A stretch of DNA of 64,000 bases from Terrimonas sp937888905 (GCA_937888905.1 CALATA010000020.1:73891-137890), one strand, 5' to 3'; shown: positions 37,487 through 46,047, numbered from the stretch's first letter. Numbers and translations are program-made. Notes: generated from the sequence alone by a model not told the origin.

Positions 37487-37936
37487 ATGGCTAAATCACG
37501 GGAAACGTATAACAAAAAAAGCAAAGAGCAAAAAAGAAGTAAAGAACGTCAGGACAAAAAAGAGAAGATGGAGGAGCGTAAGAAGAACGCCCAGAAAGGT
37601 AAGAGTCTTGACGAAATGATGGCGTACGTAGATGAAAACGGAAACATTTCGGACAGGCCACCTGATCCGCGTGCGAAAAAAGTTTTCAAAGCTGAAGATA
37701 TGCAGATAGGCATTCCCAAGGGAAATGAACGTGATACAACACATTCCGGAACCATCCAGTTTTTCAACGACGAAAAAGGTTTTGGCTTTATCATGGATCA
37801 TCAGCGCAACGAACGGATTTTCTTTCACCACAGTGCACTCACCGAAGAAGTCAATTTGAACGACAAAGTGACATTCGATATACAGCCCGGCGACAGAGGC
37901 TGGGTGGCAGTGGATATCCGTAAAAAAGGACAATAA
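37487..37936 (+). CDS. Cold-shock-domain protein with basic N-terminal extension
   Basis: 149 residues. The first ~45 are strongly charged (K-K-S-K-E-Q-K-R-S-K-E-R-Q-D-K-K-E-K) and probably helical. The C-terminal ~65 are a cold-shock domain with S-G-T-I-Q-F-F-N-D-E-K-G-F-G-F-I (RNP1-like K-G-F-G-F-I) and R-I-F-F-H-H-S-A-L (RNP2-like), ending in G-W-V-A-V-D-I-R-K-K-G-Q. It binds single-stranded RNA or DNA and may act as an RNA chaperone. The basic extension lengthens the usual ~70-aa CspA form. Confidence 0.9.
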   Translation: MAKSRETYNKKSKEQKRSKERQDKKEKMEERKKNAQKGKSLDEMMAYVDENGNISDRPPDPRAKKVFKAEDMQIGIPKGNERDTTHSGTIQFFNDEKGFGFIMDHQRNERIFFHHSALTEEVNLNDKVTFDIQPGDRGWVAVDIRKKGQ

Positions 37937-37953
37937 CATAACCGAAGAACAAT

Positions 37954-38217
37954 ATGACTAACGATGTGATAGAAAAATTTGTGGAAGACCGCCAGCGGTC
38001 TAGCAAAATTGTACGCATTCAATTCAAGACGAGAGAAGCAATCACCGGATTGTTCATCGTTGCATCTGATTACCAGGAAATGAAAAAGAAGAATTTCTGG
38101 CGTATCGTGGCGGCCTCCAAACACGACGAATGGTTAAGTACAAACAACCTTTCCTGCAGCCGGCTTTTCAGCGGTGGCGAGTTTTCCAAAATAAGCGATC
38201 TGGTAGACAAAGGATAA
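37954..38217 (+). CDS. Hypothetical small protein downstream of the cold-shock gene
   Basis: 87 residues; the start lies 17 bp after the cold-shock gene stop, so co-transcription is likely. It has a helical head (D-V-I-E-K-F-V-E-D-R-Q-R-S-S-K) and a beta region (I-V-R-I-Q-F-K-T-R-E-A-I-T-G-L-F-I-V-A) that could be a small barrel, then K-N-F-W-R-I-V-A-A-S. The family is unknown to me; an RNA-related role is suggested only by its neighbours. Confidence 0.65.
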   Translation: MTNDVIEKFVEDRQRSSKIVRIQFKTREAITGLFIVASDYQEMKKKNFWRIVAASKHDEWLSTNNLSCSRLFSGGEFSKISDLVDKG

Positions 38218-38264
38218 GTTATTTATCCACTGGTCAAGAGCTTTACTGACGTAAAAGGTGATGT

Positions 38265-38567
38265 ATGGAAGGAGATATCCGGATTATCCGGGCAGAATTT
38301 TACAGTATTGCAAATGATGTTTTTCAAACGACTTACCGGTCGTTCAGGAAAGACGTGTCTTCTATGGACAGAAATGCGAATGAAAATGTCCATCAGATGG
38401 CCAGATCCAAATACAGCAACCAATTACGACGAACACTCGAGCATGAGGCGAATGCCTTAATTGCGCGTTGCCAGGGCATTGGTGTGAGGCATGAGCTTAG
38501 CACCGCGTTGGTAGAAACCATAAGCTTTTTCCACGACGAATTTTTGCGAAAAGCGGATGAGATTTGA
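38265..38567 (+). CDS. Hypothetical small helical protein
   Basis: 100 residues from ATG 38265, predicted mostly helical with no signal peptide. There is one Cys (I-A-R-C-Q-G-I-G-V), and Arg/Glu/His residues are common (L-R-R-T-L-E-H-E-A-N-A-L). No recognised family. It lies between the cold-shock operon and a perfect palindrome at 38584 that precedes the desaturase gene. Confidence 0.55.
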   Translation: MEGDIRIIRAEFYSIANDVFQTTYRSFRKDVSSMDRNANENVHQMARSKYSNQLRRTLEHEANALIARCQGIGVRHELSTALVETISFFHDEFLRKADEI

Positions 38568-38583
38568 GTGAATCTGCGCATCC

Positions 38584-38601
38584 GTTATATACGTATATAA
38601 C
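38584..38601. promoter_or_regulatory. Perfect 18-bp palindrome upstream of the desaturase
   Basis: GTTATATAC/GTATATAAC, 9-bp arms with no spacer, 58 bp before the desaturase ATG. It lies right after the stop of the preceding gene and has no T-run, so a protein-binding operator is more likely than a terminator. Confidence 0.5.
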
Positions 38602-38658
38602 TTACTGACTATTGTGAGAACGAATTGTGCGGCAGTTAATATACAATAAAAAACAAAT

Positions 38659-39684
38659 ATGGCTTTTATAGACCAGATATTGCAACGTCCTTCTTACGGA
38701 TGGAAGAATGATAAAGGAGAGTTAGTAGTCCCATCCAATCGTACCCTTTTTAAAGAAGCACTGTCCCGCCTCAATATATTTGCTTCCCGCAAAAACTGGA
38801 TATCCGTATTGAGTGTCCTGATGGTCGTTTGCTTACTGCCATTTTTTTATTTTTTTATTACCGACTATTTTTCCTGGCAGTTGATGCTGTTGATTGCCTT
38901 TTACAGCCTGATCGTGATGGGAACACATGGCACCGTCTGGTTTCACCGTTATTGTACCCACAAGGCCTATAAATTCAGTCATCCCATCTGGCGTTTCCTG
39001 ACACAGCATCTGGTGATCAAAACGCTTCCCGAGGAGATTTATGTGATCTCGCACCACGTGCACCATACCAAGTCCGATCAACCCGGCGACCCTTACAACT
39101 CGCGTGGCGGATTGTGGTATTGTATGCTGGCTGAATTCAATCATCAGCGGATATCTCCGGACCTTTCCGAAACTGACTACCTGAAAGTAGCGCGTTTTAT
39201 GCGACACACGGGCGTGGAGATCAATTCTTACCAGCAATACAAAAAATGGGGTTCGGTGGCCAATCCACTTTATACCATTGCCATGTGGTTGCTCAACTGG
39301 TCGGTTTGGTTTACGATCCTGTATTTTATCGGCGGACCGGCGCTCGCCTGCGCCATATTCTCCAGTGCCCTGCTGTGGTTTGTACTGGTAAGAGCGTTTA
39401 ACTATACCGGACACGCCAAAGGCGAGGAGAAACATGTCGATGGTCTAGACTTCGACCGTAGTAATTTATCGGTCAATCAAACCCGTCCGGGCATCTTTAC
39501 CGGCGAGTGGCACAACAATCACCATCTTTATCCCGGCAGTGCACGCGCCGGTTTCCTGAAATACCAATTCGATCCTGCCTGGATTTTTATCTACAGTATG
39601 TATAAGATTGGTGTCGTTTCCTCTTATCATGATTCGAAGAAGGAGTTTTTGAAGAAGTATCACGAAGCTCAGCGATCATGCTAA
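38659..39684 (+). CDS. Membrane fatty acid (acyl-CoA/lipid) desaturase
   Basis: 341 residues with the three histidine boxes of the membrane desaturase family: H-R-Y-C-T-H (96-101), H-H-V-H-H (132-136) and H-N-N-H-H (about 285-289, within G-E-W-H-N-N-H-H-L-Y-P-G). These bind a di-iron centre that puts a double bond into fatty acyl chains. Hydrophobic pairs lie at about 48-90 and 205-255. Desaturation keeps membranes fluid in the cold, which fits the RRM and cold-shock genes upstream. Electron donors are not encoded nearby. It may be controlled through the palindrome at 38584. Confidence 0.93.
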   Translation: MAFIDQILQRPSYGWKNDKGELVVPSNRTLFKEALSRLNIFASRKNWISVLSVLMVVCLLPFFYFFITDYFSWQLMLLIAFYSLIVMGTHGTVWFHRYCTHKAYKFSHPIWRFLTQHLVIKTLPEEIYVISHHVHHTKSDQPGDPYNSRGGLWYCMLAEFNHQRISPDLSETDYLKVARFMRHTGVEINSYQQYKKWGSVANPLYTIAMWLLNWSVWFTILYFIGGPALACAIFSSALLWFVLVRAFNYTGHAKGEEKHVDGLDFDRSNLSVNQTRPGIFTGEWHNNHHLYPGSARAGFLKYQFDPAWIFIYSMYKIGVVSSYHDSKKEFLKKYHEAQRSC

Positions 39685-39728
39685 CATTTCAAACCGCGGG
39701 TGTTCCCGCAGAACGTTACACTATACAC

Positions 39729-40418
39729 TCAGCTACGATACTTTTTAATCATTCTCAGATGGCCATCGTCCCATAAATAAGTGGCCGAGTGAATATTCAA
39801 TGGATCTGTATAGGTCGTTTCCAATGCCATCTTTTCTATATGAGCATCAAAACTGCTTTTGCCGGTCGTAAATAGCAGCGTACCTGAATTGATAATGTTG
39901 ACATGCAGTACTTCTGCTTCCAGGTCAGCCTTCAGTTTTTCCACGAAGTCAGTGTCGTAGACCAATGAGGTGGCCAGGCCAATCTGACTTGTGATACGGA
40001 ACATCCTGTCGCCCGATCCCGGATCCGTCATTACATCTATTTTCAGTCCCAACGCAGACAAATTATGCAGGCATGCTTCAAATAACTGGTCTTCTGTAAT
40101 CCCATATTTAGCCAGGTCGGATTTGAATACGTAGTCAATCCCTGTGTTGCCATTAGGTTGTTTTTTTACTTTGGCTGCAAAAGCACCGATGTCATCTCCC
40201 AATTTGTCGTTGACAATTATTTGTTCGAACGTGTCTTCCGCTTCAAAATTCCGGATAACTGGTGTGAAAAAATGCATGTCTTCGTCAAGGTTTACTTTTC
40301 TCTCAGCGGTATCGCCTACCCTGATGTGGGTAGACCCTTCTTTGGTTTTTATCTTGATGGCAGAAACATTTTCCGGTGCTTTAGAGGAGGATGTCTTTTT
40401 TTTGAAAAATCTAAACAT
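39729..40418 (-). CDS. DUF1444-like cytoplasmic protein
   Basis: 229 residues, no signal peptide. The order F-F-T-P-V-I-R-N (about 50), L-Y/F-K-S-D-L-A-K-Y-G-I-T-E near 110, A-C-L-H-N-L-S-A-L near 129 and a C-terminal sheet (V-L-H-V-N-I-I-N-S-G-T-L-L-F-T) resembles the DUF1444/YtpQ family of unknown function. The similarity is by eye only. It converges with the desaturase gene, and the gap of 44 bp holds a short GCGGG/CCCGC hairpin. Confidence 0.7.
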   Translation of the reverse strand: MFRFFKKKTSSSKAPENVSAIKIKTKEGSTHIRVGDTAERKVNLDEDMHFFTPVIRNFEAEDTFEQIIVNDKLGDDIGAFAAKVKKQPNGNTGIDYVFKSDLAKYGITEDQLFEACLHNLSALGLKIDVMTDPGSGDRMFRITSQIGLATSLVYDTDFVEKLKADLEAEVLHVNIINSGTLLFTTGKSSFDAHIEKMALETTYTDPLNIHSATYLWDDGHLRMIKKYRS

Positions 40419-40512
40419 AGCGATGATGGTTATGCTGGCGGTTAATTATCGGGGTAAATAAATGTGTTTATAATTCGCAGGTACGTTTTATTCTTTATTA
40501 ATACACTTCGGT

Positions 40513-41601
40513 TTAATTATATTGAGTAGAGTGAAACCGGTTATTGTTGTCCACCTTCATCTGGTTATCGGCAAACCATTTAATGAAGTTGTCCCATTTG
40601 TTTTCGTTATCACTGCGCCATTTTTCAAAACCTTCTTCGTCTCCCATCTGGAGGAGCCAGGTATTATAGGCATCGAGGTGACCGGCGTCTTTTACTTTCT
40701 GCTGGTAATCGAATAAGACGTTGGGGTAGGTTTTGTTGAAGCCCTGTTTGAAATAAAACTCAAGAAACCGGGTTCTGATACGGTTAAGGGACACCAGGTC
40801 GATTTTTTTCTCCATATCCAATGCCAGCATCAACGTGGGTTCATAGATAAAGCAGTAGGGCAATTTGATGTTCTTCGGATCTTTAAGCGCGCTTACATCC
40901 ATGGTCATTTGCTGACAAAAGCTGACAGTCATGGAAGTATCGGAAGTAAATTTGATTTCCTTTTTGTAAGTGTCGAAAAGCAGTTCGCTGATCTCCGCTG
41001 TGCGTTTACTGTTGCGTTCCAGGTTCATGAAAATCTCACCGTAGAGCATTCCCCATATTTCATTATTGGAACTAAGGTAGATTCTTGCCGCGCGATAGTA
41101 GTTGGAGGGAAAGCGCGGGTCCACCTCGATTCCTTTTTCGTAAAAAGGGAGTGCTTTTGCATAGTCCTTTTTGATCCAATACACGTTTCCTTTTTCAAGG
41201 TGTAACATGCCGGAGTTGGGAAACTTTCTCAGGCCGGCGTCGTACACTTCGAGCGCTTTATCGGGTTGTTCAAGATAGTCATAGCTGTTGCCGAGTAGCT
41301 GAAAAACGGCCGGGATTACGTCTTTACGGCTGGTCAGTTTTTCCAGCAAGCGAATGGCTGTTTTATAATCTTTCTGCAGGTAATGGGCGTAGGCCATTTC
41401 GTAGGGAAAATCCAGCAGGTCGGGATTCAGTTTCTGTCCTTCTTCCAGCGCTTTGATACTTTCTTCATATTTACCATCGTCCATTAATTCGATGCCTTCA
41501 CGCAGTTTGGCAAGCGCTTTTTCTTTGTCGGACTGCGCAAAAAGGATTTGGGAAACGAGTAATAGTGCAAATAGGGAAAGCTTTTTCAGTTGTTGGAGCA
41601 T
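40513..41601 (-). CDS. Secreted tetratricopeptide-repeat protein
   Basis: ATG 41601 gives 362 residues with a signal peptide (L-S-L-F-A-L-L-L-V-S-Q-I-L-F-A-Q). An open frame continues 66 codons upstream but adds a non-coding-like stretch before the signal. Residues about 22-190 carry four to five TPR motifs (A-L-A-K-L-R-E-G-I-E-L-M-D-D-G-K-Y-E-E-S; A-L-P-F-Y-E-K-G-I-E-V-D-P-R). The C-terminal half is unassigned. It is a periplasmic protein-interaction scaffold by family. It stands alone. Confidence 0.85.
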   Translation of the reverse strand: MLQQLKKLSLFALLLVSQILFAQSDKEKALAKLREGIELMDDGKYEESIKALEEGQKLNPDLLDFPYEMAYAHYLQKDYKTAIRLLEKLTSRKDVIPAVFQLLGNSYDYLEQPDKALEVYDAGLRKFPNSGMLHLEKGNVYWIKKDYAKALPFYEKGIEVDPRFPSNYYRAARIYLSSNNEIWGMLYGEIFMNLERNSKRTAEISELLFDTYKKEIKFTSDTSMTVSFCQQMTMDVSALKDPKNIKLPYCFIYEPTLMLALDMEKKIDLVSLNRIRTRFLEFYFKQGFNKTYPNVLFDYQQKVKDAGHLDAYNTWLLQMGDEEGFEKWRSDNENKWDNFIKWFADNQMKVDNNNRFHSTQYN

Positions 41602-42076
41602 GGGTGATGGTTTTGCGGTACGAGGGTATTTTGGCACTGAAAATACAAAATACATGAAAAGATGAGGCCGTAAAATAAGCCGGTCTTTTTTGAGCACAGA
41701 AATATGTACTGGCAATAAACACAGATGTACCTCCCACAAAAAAAGAGAGCATCTTCCGATGATCTCTTTCAGTAGGTCCGAAAGGACAATGTTAAACAAA
41801 GTAACCTTGTTTTTCAGTGAGTTGTATGAAGATTTACTTTTGAACTATCCATGCAGATTTGAGTAAACTTAAGAACTCAATTGAACAGTCGAAGGGGCGA
41901 AGCGATTCTTAACGATTTGAGAGAATTGACAACATCTCTGTATACATATGGTTCTGATGAAAATAAGAAAAGCTCCGGAACATTTATGTTGTACTAACAG
42001 TGGCTTACCGGAAATATGCACCCACTTAAAGAGTATGGATGGATTCGAATCTAAAGGGTTACGTCTTTCCTCTATT
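41602..42076. other. Intergenic stretch without visible genes
   Basis: About 475 bp between two minus-strand genes. Only a tiny GTCC-GAAA-GGAC hairpin (around 41777) stands out. The promoter of the TPR gene should lie in the left part. No RNA gene recognised. Confidence 0.4.
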
Positions 42077-42784
42077 TCAACTCCTTAATTTACCCGCCAC
42101 ATCGTCTTTATAACTATAACCAATTGGAATTTTGAGGCTTCCGATTTCGATTTCAGCAGTACTAAACGCCGTTATCTTATTCCTGTTTATGATAAAGGAT
42201 TTATGTATCCGTAAGAAGGAAGGGGGTAGTTCTTTTTCTATTTTACTAATCTGGTATTTTACTAGTATTTTCTGTCCATTCTCAAGCGTAACTTGTATAA
42301 AATCTTTTAGGCTTTCGATATACAGGATGCTTGCTTCGTTTAACTGGTGTGTTTTGGTTCCCGATTTCAGGTAAACAAAGCGGGGAAGAACAGATTGCCC
42401 CAACGACGCTTGTACTGGTGACTGTCTCCTCTGCCGGCTATAAAACTTCTCAACAGCTCCCAAAAACCGATCAAAAGTGATGGGTTTTAGCACGTAGTCA
42501 ATTATATCAAAAGCATATCCGTCTATTGCATACTCCCTGTGGGCCGTGGTGATGATTACTGCCGGGGGCGTTTTTAGTACTTTAAGGAGATCAATACCGG
42601 ACAATTTCGGCATTTGTATATCGAGGAATAATAAATCTACCGGGTGTTCACGCAACATGAGCGATACTTCCAGTGCACTGGCGCAGACGCCTTTCAGATC
42701 CAGAATTCCAGATTCTTCCACATATTTCTTCAGCAAATCCTGGGCAAGGGGTTCGTCATCAGCAATAATACAGGAAGCGATCAT
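42077..42784 (-). CDS. LytTR-family response regulator
   Basis: 235 residues. The receiver domain spans about 1-120 with the acidic pair D-D-E near 9-11, the phospho-acceptor Asp at 55 (L-L-F-L-D-I-Q-M-P), and Lys in Y-V-L-K-P near 100. The LytTR DNA-binding domain spans about 135-235 (F-V-Y-L-K-S-G-T-K, I-L-Y-I-E-S-L-K-D-F, L-R-I-H-K-S-F-I-I-N-R). It should be phosphorylated by the kinase whose gene overlaps its start by 4 bp (42781-42784). The likely target is the divergent serine hydrolase gene at 44046, but no repeat operator was identified there. Confidence 0.94.
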   Translation of the reverse strand: MIASCIIADDEPLAQDLLKKYVEESGILDLKGVCASALEVSLMLREHPVDLLFLDIQMPKLSGIDLLKVLKTPPAVIITTAHREYAIDGYAFDIIDYVLKPITFDRFLGAVEKFYSRQRRQSPVQASLGQSVLPRFVYLKSGTKTHQLNEASILYIESLKDFIQVTLENGQKILVKYQISKIEKELPPSFLRIHKSFIINRNKITAFSTAEIEIGSLKIPIGYSYKDDVAGKLRS

Positions 42785-43854
42785 GTCAGTTTTAATTGAA
42801 GTTGAACCACAAAGGTATCGGCCGTTTGGCTGATTTTCAACAAATACTTGTTGGGGTATAGCAACTCTAATTGCTTCCGGAGGTTTTTCAATCCTATACC
42901 CTCAACAACAGGTTGTGTCGAATCAAATGGATTTTCTGCTATAAAATTAAGCTCTCCGGTTACAATGTGTGTTTTAATAGACAGATGCGCTATATCAGGT
43001 ATCTTTTCCACTCCATGCTTGAACATATTTTCTACAATAGATAATAAAAGCAATGGGGCTACGGTATAGGAGGCATCGCTGTGATAATTACTTTCGACCA
43101 CCAGGCGATCACCAAAACGGGTTTTTTGCAGGTCAAGATAATTGTCTAATACATGAATTTCCTTGTCAATGGGTACGTAGGTATCATTGCACCGGTAAAG
43201 CAGGTAATCCAATATCTGAGAAAGTTTATCAACTGCAGGAGCTGTGTGGCGGGATTGCTGTATCGCCAGCGCATAAATACTGTTAAGGGTATTGAACAGG
43301 AAATGCGGATTTAATTGTGATTTCAACGCACTTAACTCAGCTATCACTTTTTCTTTTTCGATCCCTGCCTGCCGACGTATGATTTGTTGCCTTTCTATCA
43401 GCAGATACAATACAACAAAAGGAAGGGCTCCGGATAGGGCACCCATCACATAGTGACGCAATAAAATTTTTATCTGGCTAAGTACTTGTATTATTTTCTC
43501 CTGTCCACCATGATTACCTCCCAGTAATGGCTCCAGCACATAAATAACCAATATGCGTTGTAATACTGCTATTACATATATACCAATAATAAATTCTGCA
43601 ATTCCCCTCCCTATTTTTTTTCCATCAATAAAGAAGGGTATGATCCGAAAACAAATAAAATAGCCAGTGACAATAATCGAGAACTGGTATATAAATACGA
43701 TAAAAGCCCGTTCCGGAACCGTATAACTATCTGATCCTGTTTCCCCTGTATTGAAAAAAATATTCATGGAAAAATAGAACACGTATAGTATTACCCAGAA
43801 TAAGAGATGACGTTCCCAGGAAAGGGATTGTGGAGATGGCATATTCTTCTTCAT
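42781..43854 (-). CDS. Sensor histidine kinase, LytS/YehU type
   Basis: 357 residues. Four or so membrane helices lie in the first 160 (W-V-I-L-Y-V-F-Y-F-S-M-N-I; F-I-I-G-I-Y-V-I-A-V-L; L-P-F-V-V-L-Y-L-L-I). The His_kinase domain starts at about 190 with the phospho-accepting His in N-P-H-F-L-F-N-T-L-N. The ATP-binding half contains S-I-V-E-N-M-F-K-H-G and G-I-G-L-K-N-L-R-K-Q-L. No extracytoplasmic sensor domain is evident, so the signal may be sensed in the membrane. It is co-translated with the response regulator gene and divergent from the serine hydrolase gene. Confidence 0.93.
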   Translation of the reverse strand: MKKNMPSPQSLSWERHLLFWVILYVFYFSMNIFFNTGETGSDSYTVPERAFIVFIYQFSIIVTGYFICFRIIPFFIDGKKIGRGIAEFIIGIYVIAVLQRILVIYVLEPLLGGNHGGQEKIIQVLSQIKILLRHYVMGALSGALPFVVLYLLIERQQIIRRQAGIEKEKVIAELSALKSQLNPHFLFNTLNSIYALAIQQSRHTAPAVDKLSQILDYLLYRCNDTYVPIDKEIHVLDNYLDLQKTRFGDRLVVESNYHSDASYTVAPLLLLSIVENMFKHGVEKIPDIAHLSIKTHIVTGELNFIAENPFDSTQPVVEGIGLKNLRKQLELLYPNKYLLKISQTADTFVVQLQLKLT

Positions 43855-44045
43855 ACAAAATAAAACTACAAACTCTCATTCACTCCAACTGATACTGAAA
43901 CAAACAAAGGCCATTTAAACATGAACCACGTGTTTTTGGACACGTACCGGGTACTCGTGCGTTTATCCCCTTATTGATCAAGATTGCCGAATATTCACTT
44001 TTTGAAACGAAATGAAAACCAGATTTGTTGAAACAATTTACCTGA

Positions 44046-45602
44046 ATGAAAAGAATATTTGCTCTTGTCATTGCAGTTACATCTGCACTAGGCATAAACG
44101 CTCAACGGAACCCGGATCTGGATAATGAACAGATCAGATCTTTACTGGATACCTTTATGACAGCAATCAACACCCGTGACAGTAATTCCATGTTTTCCCT
44201 TTTTGCGGATGTTCCGGTTACCTGGGTTGGTGCATGGCAGCCGCATACACTCAAAGAGAAGAGGGCCACAGAAAAAATAGCTGACTACTGGGTATCTGAT
44301 TATAAAAGATGGTTCAGATCTGTAATGGCCAATGGTTACAAGGAAGAGCTTTTCCGCAACCCGGTAATTGTACAGGATGGTACGATTGGTAGTGTTACTT
44401 TTGATTATAGTTATTGGTCAAACCATAAAAAAAGGAACTGGGGTAAAGAAAGTTGGGGCCTGGTAAAAATTGATGGACGTTGGAAAATTGTAAGTGTTAT
44501 TTTTTCTGTGGAGCTGGAGCATTACCGGCAACAACCAATAGCCCAGGCCGGCGATAGAACAATCCTTCATCCACCAATTGAAAAGTATCTCCAATCCTAT
44601 ATTGACACCGCGGATTTCAGAGGGGTGGTGCTGGTCGCTAAAGGTGACTCAATCCTGCACCACGGTGCATATGGATTGTTTGATACGGAAAATAAGATTT
44701 CCAATCAATTACATTCAAAATTTTTAATCGGGTCGCTCACCAAATCATTTACGGCAGTAGCTATAATGCAGCTTGTGGATGCGGGAAAACTTGACTTATT
44801 CGCTCCGCTACAACAATATATTCCACAATTAGCTCCCGAACTTGCCAGAGGGTTAACAGTTCATCATTTGCTGAAACAGCAGTCAGGATTGCCTGTTTTT
44901 ATAGACGAGCTGACTCCTATTAATGTGATGGACATCAGATCAAATGAACTGCTCGATGTGATTAATAAAGCAAAAAGAAATTTTGAACCTGGTTTAAAGC
45001 ATGAATATTCCAATATAAATTACACACTGCTGGCTATGGTGATAGAGAACGTAAGCGGGATGTCTTATGAACAATATTTGCAACAAAAAATATTTATTCC
45101 ATTACAAATGGCACAAAGCGGAAATGAACGCCTCGTCAACACCCCTGTTGACCGGGCGGTAGGCTATCGGAATATTAACGGGGTAAAGCGACGTGTTCAA
45201 AATGTGGTATCCTATGCGCTGGGTTCAGGCGATATTTATGCTACCGCTTCAGATATTTTAAAATGGAGTAATGCCCTTCATTACGGCAACCTTTTGTCAG
45301 AAAAAAGCAAGGCTATGTTATTCGATGGTGGTTCGGAAGACTGGGGATATTATGGATATGGGTTCCGCATACAGCCGTATCAGCAGGGGGCAGACACATC
45401 TTCCGCTGGCACATTAATCAGACATGGTGGTACTATGAACGGATTTATATCCAACTATCATTTTTACAAAGAAGACAACCTCACGGTTATCTTGTTGAGC
45501 AATTTCCGCAATACACCAATCAGATCACTTACCTACCGGATAAAAGAGATTGCATTGAATGTCGATCGCCCCGAAAGAAAAAAGAAATACAAATCGGAGT
45601 AG
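44046..45602 (+). CDS. Serine hydrolase (beta-lactamase/PBP-like) with N-terminal SnoaL-like domain
   Basis: 518 residues with a signal peptide (residues 1-20, A-L-G-I-N-A-Q). Residues about 25-160 form a SnoaL/DUF4440-like domain (M-T-A-I-N-T-R-D-S-N-S-M-F-S-L-F). The serine hydrolase part follows: nucleophile Ser230 and Lys233 in G-S-L-T-K, Y-S-N near 320 as the second motif, and H-G-G-T near 459 in place of K-T-G. This matches class-C-like esterases and peptidases rather than true beta-lactamases. Fusion with a SnoaL-like domain is known in Bacteroidota. It is divergent from the LytS/LytTR pair, suggesting regulation by it. The mature protein should be periplasmic. Confidence 0.9.
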   Translation: MKRIFALVIAVTSALGINAQRNPDLDNEQIRSLLDTFMTAINTRDSNSMFSLFADVPVTWVGAWQPHTLKEKRATEKIADYWVSDYKRWFRSVMANGYKEELFRNPVIVQDGTIGSVTFDYSYWSNHKKRNWGKESWGLVKIDGRWKIVSVIFSVELEHYRQQPIAQAGDRTILHPPIEKYLQSYIDTADFRGVVLVAKGDSILHHGAYGLFDTENKISNQLHSKFLIGSLTKSFTAVAIMQLVDAGKLDLFAPLQQYIPQLAPELARGLTVHHLLKQQSGLPVFIDELTPINVMDIRSNELLDVINKAKRNFEPGLKHEYSNINYTLLAMVIENVSGMSYEQYLQQKIFIPLQMAQSGNERLVNTPVDRAVGYRNINGVKRRVQNVVSYALGSGDIYATASDILKWSNALHYGNLLSEKSKAMLFDGGSEDWGYYGYGFRIQPYQQGADTSSAGTLIRHGGTMNGFISNYHFYKEDNLTVILLSNFRNTPIRSLTYRIKEIALNVDRPERKKKYKSE

Positions 45603-45605
45603 AAG

Positions 45606-45870
45606 GCCATCAAAACAAGACATGAGGATAAGATCAGGCCATTAGAAACGGAAATACAGTCTGGCACCAGCCGCCCATCGGACTATAAGAAATACCTGGA
45701 CTTTGGCTTTAACCTGCTACAAAAAGTTGATGAGGTGTATTTAACTGGCAGCCTGTCTCTAAGAACCAGGTACGGTGTCCGATGTGCCGGGAGAATTTAG
45801 TTTTTGATAAAAATGAATGTCGAACACCTGTATACAGGGAATTCTTTCGCTTATCCTCATACGGTCTAGG
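45606..45870 (+). pseudogene. Remnant of a site-specific serine recombinase (C-terminal end)
   Basis: One frame reads H-E-D-K-I-R-P-L-E-T-E-I-Q and D-Y-K-K-Y-L-D-F-G-F-N-L-L; a shifted frame continues N-L-V-F-D-K-N-E-C-R-T-P-V-Y-R-E-F-F. This order (I-E-x-E-I, D-Y-x-x-Y-L-D-F, F-D-K-N-E-C-R-T-P) is the end of large serine recombinases found in mobile elements. At least one frameshift and several stops break it, and the N-terminal catalytic part is missing. It lies beside tRNA-Glu and probably marks a lost integrated element. Confidence 0.7.
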
Positions 45871-45884
45871 GTTTTAGCGAAAAT

Positions 45885-45923
45885 AAAAAAGGACAAAATC
45901 AACTTATCTTGATTTTGTCCTTT
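45885..45923 (-). terminator. Rho-independent terminator of tRNA-Glu
   Basis: Perfect 15-bp inverted repeat (45888-45902 with 45909-45923) around a 6-nt loop. Read on the minus strand it ends in a T-run, 5 bp downstream of the tRNA 3' end. Confidence 0.85.
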
Positions 45924-45927
45924 CCAG

Positions 45928-45999
45928 TAGCCCGTAGGGGAATCGAACCCCTGTTCTCAGAATGAAAATCTGATGTCCTAACCCCTAGACGAACGGGCC
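45928..45999 (-). tRNA. tRNA-Glu (anticodon TTC)
   Basis: Cloverleaf: acceptor GGCCCGT/ACGGGCT, anticodon arm TCAGA-TTTTCAT-TCTGA with TTC, T-arm AGGGG-TTCGATT-CCCCT. CCA is not encoded. A matching promoter lies at 46017-46047 and a terminator follows. Confidence 0.93.
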
Positions 46000-46016
46000 G
46001 TTTATTTAAGGGAGTG

Positions 46017-46047
46017 CAAAGATAAGAGCCTCAATATTTCCGCCAAA
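46017..46047 (-). promoter_or_regulatory. Bacteroidota-type promoter for tRNA-Glu
   Basis: On the minus strand, TTTG (46044-46047) is followed after 19 bp by TATCTTTG (46017-46024), ~17 bp before the tRNA 5' end. Its boxes and spacing are the same as in rRNA promoters P1, P3 and P5. Confidence 0.8.

Noticed and set aside
40513..41799. Longer form of the TPR protein from 41799
   Set aside because: A clear signal peptide starts at 41601; residues before it look like translated non-coding DNA.
42040..42056. T-arm-like GGATTCGAATC
   Set aside because: No acceptor or anticodon arm can be folded around it, so it is not a tRNA.
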